This document shows positions 58,700-64,000 of a stretch of 64,000 nucleotides of DNA, piece by piece; the stretch's first letter is position 1, and each line of letters begins with the position of its first letter. A program made the translations under genes and the position numbers. Under the pieces are notes generated by a model. It made no database searches and was not told the DNA's origin. It saw only the letters and a program-made list of their open reading frames with translations. Source of the DNA: Escherichia albertii NBRC 107761 = DSM 17582 (GTDB lineage Bacteria > Pseudomonadota > Gammaproteobacteria > Enterobacterales > Enterobacteriaceae); NCBI RefSeq assembly GCF_000759775.1, contig NZ_BBMY01000009.1, positions 1 through 64,000 of the forward strand, in the 5' to 3' direction.

Positions 58700-59299
58700 A
58701 TGAAGTCAGGGTGTACGCTGTTTTTTCTCATATGTTCTGCATTAACCGTGACAACAACGGCGTATGCACAAACACAAAGTACGGCGACTACAGCGCCTTA
58801 CTTGCTGGCTGGCGCCCCTACCTTCGATCTCTCTATCAGCCAGTTTCGAGAAAACTTTAACAGCCAGAACCCCAGCCTGCCACTGAACGAGTTTCGCGCT
58901 ATCGACAGCAGCCCCGACAAAGCCAACCTGACTCGCGCCGCCAGTAAAATTAACGAGAACTTGTATGCCTCTACAGCGCTGGAGCGCGGCACTTTAAAAA
59001 TCAAAAGCATTCAAATTACCTGGTTGCCAATCCAGGGGCCAGAGCAAAAAGCCGCCAGGGCGAAAGCCCAGGAATATATGGCCGCAGTCATTCGCACGCT
59101 CACGCCTTTGATGACTAAAGCGCAAAGCCAGAAGAAGTTACAGTCATTACTCACTGCGGGTAAAAACAAACGTTATTACACCGAGACAGAAGGCGCTCTG
59201 CGCTATGTTGTCGCGGACAACGGCGAAAAGGGGCTGACCTTCGCTGTTGAACCGATTAAGCTGGCGCTATCTGAAACGCTGGAAGGGTTGAATCAATGA
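58700..59299 (+). CDS. yiiQ: Periplasmic protein YiiQ (DUF1454)
   Basis: 199-residue protein with a signal peptide (MKSGCTLFFLICSALTVTTT, cleavage after AYA, about residue 23). The mature part (TAPYLLAGAPTFDLSISQF ... ESLEGLNQ-like end) is conserved in enterobacteria, with no known activity. Immediately upstream of tpiA, 107 bases away, possibly with its own promoter for each. Confidence 0.94.
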   Translation: MKSGCTLFFLICSALTVTTTAYAQTQSTATTAPYLLAGAPTFDLSISQFRENFNSQNPSLPLNEFRAIDSSPDKANLTRAASKINENLYASTALERGTLKIKSIQITWLPIQGPEQKAARAKAQEYMAAVIRTLTPLMTKAQSQKKLQSLLTAGKNKRYYTETEGALRYVVADNGEKGLTFAVEPIKLALSETLEGLNQ

Positions 59300-59406
59300 C
59301 AAAAAGCAAAGCCTTTATGTCGATGAATCTCTATACTGTTTCACAGACCTGCTGCCCTGCGGGGCGGCCATCTTCCTTTATTCGCTTATAAGCGTGGAGA
59401 ATTAAA

Positions 59407-60174
59407 ATGCGACATCCTTTAGTGATGGGTAACTGGAAACTGAACGGCAGCCGCCACATGGTTCACGAGCTGGTTTCTAACCTGCGTAAAGAGCTGGCAG
59501 GCGTTGCTGGCTGTGCGGTTGCAATCGCGCCACCGGAAATGTACATCGATATGGCGAAGCGTGAAGCTGAAGGCAGCCACATCGTGCTGGGTGCTCAGAA
59601 CGTAGATCTGAACCTGTCCGGCGCATTCACTGGTGAAACCTCTGCCGCTATGCTGAAAGACATCGGCGCACAGTACATCATCATTGGTCACTCTGAACGT
59701 CGTACTTACCACAAAGAGTCTGACGAACTGATCGCGAAAAAATTCGCTGTACTGAAAGAACAGGGTCTGACTCCGGTTCTGTGCATCGGTGAAACTGAAG
59801 CTGAAAATGAAGCAGGCAAAACTGAAGAAGTTTGCGCACGCCAGATCGATGCGGTACTGAAAACTCAGGGCGCTGCTGCATTCGAAGGTGCAGTAATCGC
59901 TTACGAACCCGTATGGGCAATCGGTACTGGCAAGTCTGCAACTCCAGCGCAGGCACAGGCTGTTCACAAATTTATCCGTGACCACATCGCTAAAGTTGAC
60001 GCTAACATCGCTGAACAAGTGATCATTCAGTACGGCGGTTCTGTAAACGCGTCTAACGCTGCAGAACTGTTTGCTCAGCCGGACATCGACGGTGCGTTGG
60101 TTGGCGGTGCTTCTCTGAAAGCTGATGCTTTCGCAGTGATCGTCAAAGCTGCTGAAGCGGCTAAACAGGCTTAA
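59407..60174 (+). CDS. tpiA: Triose-phosphate isomerase
   Basis: TIM-barrel glycolytic enzyme, 255 residues, interconverting dihydroxyacetone phosphate and glyceraldehyde 3-phosphate. Catalytic residues K11 (GNWKLNGS), H95 (IIGHSERR) and E167 ([11 protein letters not shown]) are intact. Codon use is strongly biased, as expected for high expression. It converges with the accessory MFS gene through a hairpin, whereas K-12 has cdh on that side. Confidence 0.98.
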   Translation: MRHPLVMGNWKLNGSRHMVHELVSNLRKELAGVAGCAVAIAPPEMYIDMAKREAEGSHIVLGAQNVDLNLSGAFTGETSAAMLKDIGAQYIIIGHSERRTYHKESDELIAKKFAVLKEQGLTPVLCIGETEAENEAGKTEEVCARQIDAVLKTQGAAAFEGAVIAYEPVWAIGTGKSATPAQAQAVHKFIRDHIAKVDANIAEQVIIQYGGSVNASNAAELFAQPDIDGALVGGASLKADAFAVIVKAAEAAKQA

Positions 60175-60183
60175 TGCTGATTT

Positions 60184-60207
60184 GCCCCCGTCCACGACGA
60201 TGGGGGC
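60184..60207. terminator. Hairpin between tpiA and the accessory MFS gene
   Basis: GCCCCC and GGGGGC form a short stem around GTCCACGACGAT, ten bases after the tpiA stop and just before the convergent MFS stop codon. T-runs are short on both sides, so efficiency is uncertain. Confidence 0.65.
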
Positions 60208-60208
60208 A

Positions 60209-61498
60209 TTACTCCAATGAATGCGCATTCCCCCTCAGCGCCCAATACCAGGTCGCCGCCAGGCCGATTAATAGCACTGCGCTCAGTAGTAGCAAACAGA
60301 CTTCCATTCCATAACCCTCTACAATGATCGGCAGCAAAAATGTCCCCAATGCAGCGCCAATGCGACTCATCGCAGTAGCAAACCCGACGCCGGAAGAACG
60401 TAAGGCTGTAGGAAAACACTCAGGAAGATAAACCCCTGTGAGATTGCTGATAGCGGAAATCAACAGCGTAAAAAGGGCAAAACTCAGCGAGATAACCAAA
60501 GCAGAATCCGCCACAACAAGCGTTATCAGACACAGACCTAACACGCCAAAACTCACCAGTGTAAATTGCCGTCGTGGGAACTGTCTTGTCAGCCACAAAC
60601 CAAACAACGCGCCAAAAAGCAGGAAAACCTCCATACTGATCCCGCGTTGCATAAAGGTCAGAACAGGCATTTTCTCGAGAAAAAATGGCAAAAAAGTGTA
60701 GATTGCGAAATAGGGCAACACAATACAAATAAAGAATAGCGAAGCGAATAATGTGCTGCGCCATATTTGTGCGCTAAATAATCCTGAAGAGGGATGCGTG
60801 TGTCTGATATTACCTTCAGACAGCACTATTTCTGTGCGGGGAAAGTACTGAGCTAACACTTTTCTTGCATCACTTATTCTCTCTCGAGAAAGTAACCAGA
60901 CCGGCGACTCCGGGATACCCAGACGAAAAAGCAAAATCAATAAAGCAGGACCGGCAGGAAATGCAAGCAACAGACGGACAGTACCAGGGTCTGGCGTGGT
61001 AACAAAATAACGTGCTGAAGCAATGGCAATCACATATCCCACCGTCCATACCGGACTAAACAGCCCCAGCAAAACTCCTCGTTGTTTTTTCGGTAAAAAT
61101 TCCGCCAGTAATGTTAAGCCCACTGCGTAATCGCCGCCAATTCCTACCCCAAGGATAAACCGCAACAGAATGATGCCCGGTATACTGTAAAAGAAAAACT
61201 GCAATAAACTGGCAATAAAAATAATCACAAAACTCACAATAAACAGTGTATTTCGGCCATATTTATCAGCCATTCGCCCCAAAATCATACTGCCTAAAAA
61301 TAGCCCTGGAAGCGCCGAACTTCCCAATAGTCCCTGAACTACCGGGGAGATATTCTGTTGTGTCTCATAATAATCGATAACGTAGCCGATTACGCCTAAT
61401 GCATAGCCGTCGATCATATGTGCGCTGAATACTAATAGCACCAGGCGAAGATGAAAAGGCGTCAATGGAGACGCATCCAGCGTCGTTTTATAGTTCAA
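60209..61498 (-). CDS. MFS transporter (YaaU/sugar-porter-like)
   Basis: Inner-membrane secondary transporter of 429 residues, about 12 helices. The first helix carries the acidic HMIDGYALGVIG (27-38), and the loop 2-3 motif is GRMADKYGRN (74-83), as in metabolite or organic-acid porters related to YaaU. The start is a TTG at 61498, preceded by AAGGA six bases upstream; the next in-frame ATG would cut off helix 1. It lies 21 bases after the sigma-54 regulator gene, same strand, so they are one operon. Probably imports the substrate of the enolase-superfamily enzyme. Absent from the K-12 tpiA-cdh junction. Confidence 0.88.
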   Translation of the reverse strand: MNYKTTLDASPLTPFHLRLVLLVFSAHMIDGYALGVIGYVIDYYETQQNISPVVQGLLGSSALPGLFLGSMILGRMADKYGRNTLFIVSFVIIFIASLLQFFFYSIPGIILLRFILGVGIGGDYAVGLTLLAEFLPKKQRGVLLGLFSPVWTVGYVIAIASARYFVTTPDPGTVRLLLAFPAGPALLILLFRLGIPESPVWLLSRERISDARKVLAQYFPRTEIVLSEGNIRHTHPSSGLFSAQIWRSTLFASLFFICIVLPYFAIYTFLPFFLEKMPVLTFMQRGISMEVFLLFGALFGLWLTRQFPRRQFTLVSFGVLGLCLITLVVADSALVISLSFALFTLLISAISNLTGVYLPECFPTALRSSGVGFATAMSRIGAALGTFLLPIIVEGYGMEVCLLLLSAVLLIGLAATWYWALRGNAHSLE

Positions 61499-61519
61499 AA
61501 GAGTTCCTTAATCATAACG

Positions 61520-62992
61520 TTATTCAGACGTTTCAAATTTACGAATACGATATTGCAACGCCTGTCGATGAATCCCCAGCATTCTGGCAGCCATTGAGAT
61601 ATTTCCTTCACACTTCGCCAGTGTATTTTTGATAATTTCACACTCAATATTTTCCATCATCATATGCAGACTTGTTGAACCTATTTCAGCCCGTTTGTTC
61701 GGTTGCAGTTCAGTCGTTGAAAATGATTCATTATTAACCGTGTATTTCTTATACAAATAGCCGGGTATATATTTACTTGATAAAAAAGATGAATTAGAAA
61801 GAAGAACACAAGAGTCAATATCATGTTTTAACTCGCGAACATTACCCGGCCAGCTATAAGATTTATAGATATTTATTAAAAGCGGCTCAATATCTATGAC
61901 ATGGGTATGATATCGTTGATTAGCTTCATCAATAAACATCGACACCAGACAATCAATATCCTCAATACGTTCACGCAATGATGGAATAGAAATAATTACC
62001 GTCGCTAAACGATAATAGAGGTCATGACGGACAGTTTTACTGGCAATTAACTCCTGCGGTTCAATATTGGTCGAGCAAATAAATCGGCAGTTAATTTTTA
62101 TATCAACTATTCCGCCGAGGCGGCGGCAGGAACGCATTTCAATTGCTCTTAATATCTTTGCCTGCAGGGATAATGGCATAGAATTGAGTTCATCAAGAAA
62201 AAATGTGCCGTTTTCCGCCTGCTCAAGCAATCCTTTTTGTAATACCGCACCAGAGAAACTACCCTTTTCTGCACCAAACAAAATACTTTCCAGCAGGGTA
62301 TCGGGTATTGCCGCACAGTTAATGGCGACAAACGGTCCCTTGGCGCATAGACTGGCATTATGGATACTTTGTGCAAAAAGCTCTTTTCCGCTCCCCGTTT
62401 CACCATACAGCATAATATTAGCATCTGTTGGCGCTACTTTTTTGGCGTAAGCTATACAGTCGGCCATTGCTTTACTGGTATGAATTATGTCATCAAATAT
62501 ATAATATTCAGGTGTTTTATTTTCATGGGCCGGCAACTCACTTTTTTCCTTTTGTTTTAAAAGTGTAATATCCTCAAGATAATTACGCGCTGGCGCGGCC
62601 TCTCGAAGGATGGAGAAAACCCCACTCAATTCCTCATCAATATCAAATGACCATGTTGAGGAAAAAACTTCAGTAAGTTTATTTTTCGTGTTGTATTGAT
62701 TATATGAGTTAAGCACGGGAACCTTTGTTCGCCTGACAACACGATGCAGAGTATTATCTTTTGTCAGATTTGTTTTGGAATATACTTCTTTCAGCGATTT
62801 GCCAAGACATTCGTCCCGCGAAATATTTTCAATTTTTTCACAAGCGGCATTATAATATAGCATTATTTCATCTGCAGATGAGACTTGCACGCCCTCACTG
62901 ACATGATCCAATATTATCCTGAATAATTTATTTTCATTTTTTAGCTTTATATTTTCAGTTTTTAATGCAGCTACTAATTCAAAATCTGACAT
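61520..62992 (-). CDS. Sigma-54-dependent transcriptional activator with N-terminal PAS domain
   Basis: About 490 residues. The order is PAS-type sensor (about 20-140, LDHVSEGVQVSSADEIMLYYN), AAA+ domain (Walker A GETGSGKE, Walker B FFLDELNSM, RHDLYYRL, WPGNVREL) and a Fis-type helix-turn-helix at the C-terminus (GNISMAARMLGIHRQALQYRIRKF). The sigma-54 contact loop, normally GAFTGA, reads GSFSGA (from EKGSFSGAVLQKG). I chose the ATG at 62992, which has GGAG nine bases upstream, over the in-frame GTG at 63007, which has no ribosome-binding site. The PAS domain suggests an intracellular ligand. Likely drives the neighbouring catabolic genes. Confidence 0.9.
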   Translation of the reverse strand: MSDFELVAALKTENIKLKNENKLFRIILDHVSEGVQVSSADEIMLYYNAACEKIENISRDECLGKSLKEVYSKTNLTKDNTLHRVVRRTKVPVLNSYNQYNTKNKLTEVFSSTWSFDIDEELSGVFSILREAAPARNYLEDITLLKQKEKSELPAHENKTPEYYIFDDIIHTSKAMADCIAYAKKVAPTDANIMLYGETGSGKELFAQSIHNASLCAKGPFVAINCAAIPDTLLESILFGAEKGSFSGAVLQKGLLEQAENGTFFLDELNSMPLSLQAKILRAIEMRSCRRLGGIVDIKINCRFICSTNIEPQELIASKTVRHDLYYRLATVIISIPSLRERIEDIDCLVSMFIDEANQRYHTHVIDIEPLLINIYKSYSWPGNVRELKHDIDSCVLLSNSSFLSSKYIPGYLYKKYTVNNESFSTTELQPNKRAEIGSTSLHMMMENIECEIIKNTLAKCEGNISMAARMLGIHRQALQYRIRKFETSE

Positions 62993-63083
62993 TCCATGTA
63001 TCTCCACACATTTAATTCACAGATTTTGCAAAAAAAACAACACACAAACAGTGATAATAATCATATTAATAAAATTACAATAG

Positions 63084-63112
63084 TCAGGAGAGTGTATTAA
63101 ATACACTCTCCT
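63084..63112. terminator. Perfect 12-bp hairpin downstream of the enolase-superfamily gene
   Basis: CAGGAGAGTGTA-TTAAA-TACACTCTCCTG lies between the end of the enolase-superfamily gene and the regulator gene. A weak T-tract follows on the minus strand (ACTATTGTAATTTT). Most simply a terminator or an mRNA 3'-end stabiliser; its exact symmetry could also serve as an operator. Confidence 0.7.
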
Positions 63113-63122
63113 GCTAATTAAA

Positions 63123-64000
63123 TTACCAAACTACGGTCTGTTTAATTTCGTATTTTTGAAGCGCCTGTTGATCAAGCTCGAAACCAAGACCCGGACGATC
63201 GCTAAGAACGAAATAACCATCTTTATCTACACGAGTCATGGTTTCCGGTGTTTGCAGGAAATCACGGCGTTCAATACTCCATGCTGGTGCATCATATGGA
63301 TATTCCAGGTAAGTGGCGCAATCCAACCCGGCAGCGACGTGCAAATTTGCCAGCAATGAGATTCCATTGCCCCAGGTATGAGGGCTGAAGACGCTGCCGC
63401 TAGCGCGAATGATCTCAGCATAATTACGCGCTTTGGTGATCCCGCCACAATAACAGACGTCCATCTGGAATACATCCAGACTCCCCTTCTCACACATATC
63501 GCGTACATCGTGCCAACGGCGATTCATCTCACCACCAGCAATGCGCAATGGCGTCATCTGGCGTAAACGTGCCATATTGTCATAATCGTAGTGCGGCAGA
63601 GGTTCTTCCAGCCAATATACATTCAGTTTTTCTAGTTCTTTGGCTACCTGCAACGCTTTTTTCAGATCCCACGGCTTTTCAATATCGTGTGGCATACGCC
63701 AGCCCTGGTTAGCGTCCACCATGATCTCAAGTTTATCACCAACCGCTGCACGTACCGCTTCAACCACTTTAATATCATCACGAACATCGGCATGGTGGAA
63801 ACGAATTTTTACCGCCTTAAACCCCTCTTCTACTGCCCGGATTGCCCTTTCCGCACGAACTTCCGGTGCAGCAACCTCTCCCCAGGAGAGATAAGCACGC
63901 ACTTTATCCGTTTTACCCCCCAGCAATTGGTATACTGGTTTGCCTGTCGCTTTACCCATCAGATCCCATAACGCCAGATCCAGTGGCCAGCAACGGCCAT
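63123..64000 (-). CDS. Enolase-superfamily (mandelate racemase/acid-sugar dehydratase-type) enzyme, 5' end off the window
   Basis: Partial gene; the frame continues to the right edge (GRCWPLDLALWDLMGKATG precedes the first internal Met at 63959), so the start lies outside. Numbering from that Met: the base KIR (K51, R53), metal ligands D82 (VDANQGW), E118 (YWLEEPL) and E144 (IAGGEMN), and the second base D167-H194 dyad (FQMDV, FSPHTWGNG) are all present. That set places it in the MR subgroup, members of which racemise or dehydrate sugar acids. The specific acid is not readable. A hairpin ends it. It is transcribed toward the regulator and MFS genes. Confidence 0.9.
   Translation of the reverse strand, partial: GRCWPLDLALWDLMGKATGKPVYQLLGGKTDKVRAYLSWGEVAAPEVRAERAIRAVEEGFKAVKIRFHHADVRDDIKVVEAVRAAVGDKLEIMVDANQGWRMPHDIEKPWDLKKALQVAKELEKLNVYWLEEPLPHYDYDNMARLRQMTPLRIAGGEMNRRWHDVRDMCEKGSLDVFQMDVCYCGGITKARNYAEIIRASGSVFSPHTWGNGISLLANLHVAAGLDCATYLEYPYDAPAWSIERRDFLQTPETMTRVDKDGYFVLSDRPGLGFELDQQALQKYEIKQTVVW

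Noticed and set aside
59419-60228. 269-codon open frame antisense to tpiA
   Set aside because: It is a by-product of the strongly biased codon use of tpiA; the protein is low in family-like features and the sense gene has all catalytic residues.

Overview
The window is chromosomal DNA of an enterobacterium of the genus Escherichia. Protein after protein matches the E. coli K-12 product in length and almost residue for residue (as I remember those sequences). The gene order murI-btuB-trmA-yijD-fabR ... tpiA is the K-12 order read backwards, and REP/BIME repeats sit between genes as in E. coli. The many small differences in KatG, OxyR, FtsN and BtuB, and four insertions, show it is not K-12 itself. 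I cannot fix species or phylogroup by eye. All genes are complete except the enolase-superfamily gene cut by the right edge and yiiX, which has an in-frame stop.

Layout. 1-5200: murI, btuB with its cobalamin riboswitch, trmA, yijD and fabR; the first bases look like the upstream Fis region of a ribosomal RNA operon lying off the left edge. 5300-7830: accessory pair, an MHS-type transporter and an M20D amidohydrolase, inserted between fabR and sthA. 8160-15240: sthA, oxyR with divergent OxyS RNA, and the argCBH/argE arginine cluster. 15245-15492: a perfectly spaced tandem 124-bp REP duplication. 15749-20316: ppc and eptC. 20531-30917: yijO and the orphan fructose-type PTS/glycyl-radical cluster frwD-pflC-pflD-frwB-frwC / ptsA-fsaB-gldA. 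31192-36245: yijF, yijE, katG, metF. 36597-37571: an AT-rich foreign gene for a divergent formylglycine-generating-enzyme-like (SUMF/FGE) protein inside the methionine regulon. 37634-41823: metL, metB, metJ.

42040-50514: yiiX (amber-interrupted), rpmE, priA, cytR, ftsN, the heat-shock protease operon hslVU and menA. 50607-52353: rraA, a second inserted AT-rich gene for an unrecognised membrane protein, and zapB. 52778-57205: glycerol uptake and metabolism (glpF, glpK, glpX) and fpr. 57210-60174: uspD, yiiS, yiiR, yiiQ, tpiA. 60209-64000: accessory catabolic cassette (MFS transporter, sigma-54-dependent activator, enolase-superfamily enzyme running off the edge).

The most plausible unexplored material is the FGE-like gene at 36597, the membrane protein at 51353, the sigma-54 cassette at 60209-64000 with its altered GAFTGA loop, and the amidohydrolase/transporter pair at 5305-7830. 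No CRISPR array, tRNA gene, insertion sequence or prophage was seen.
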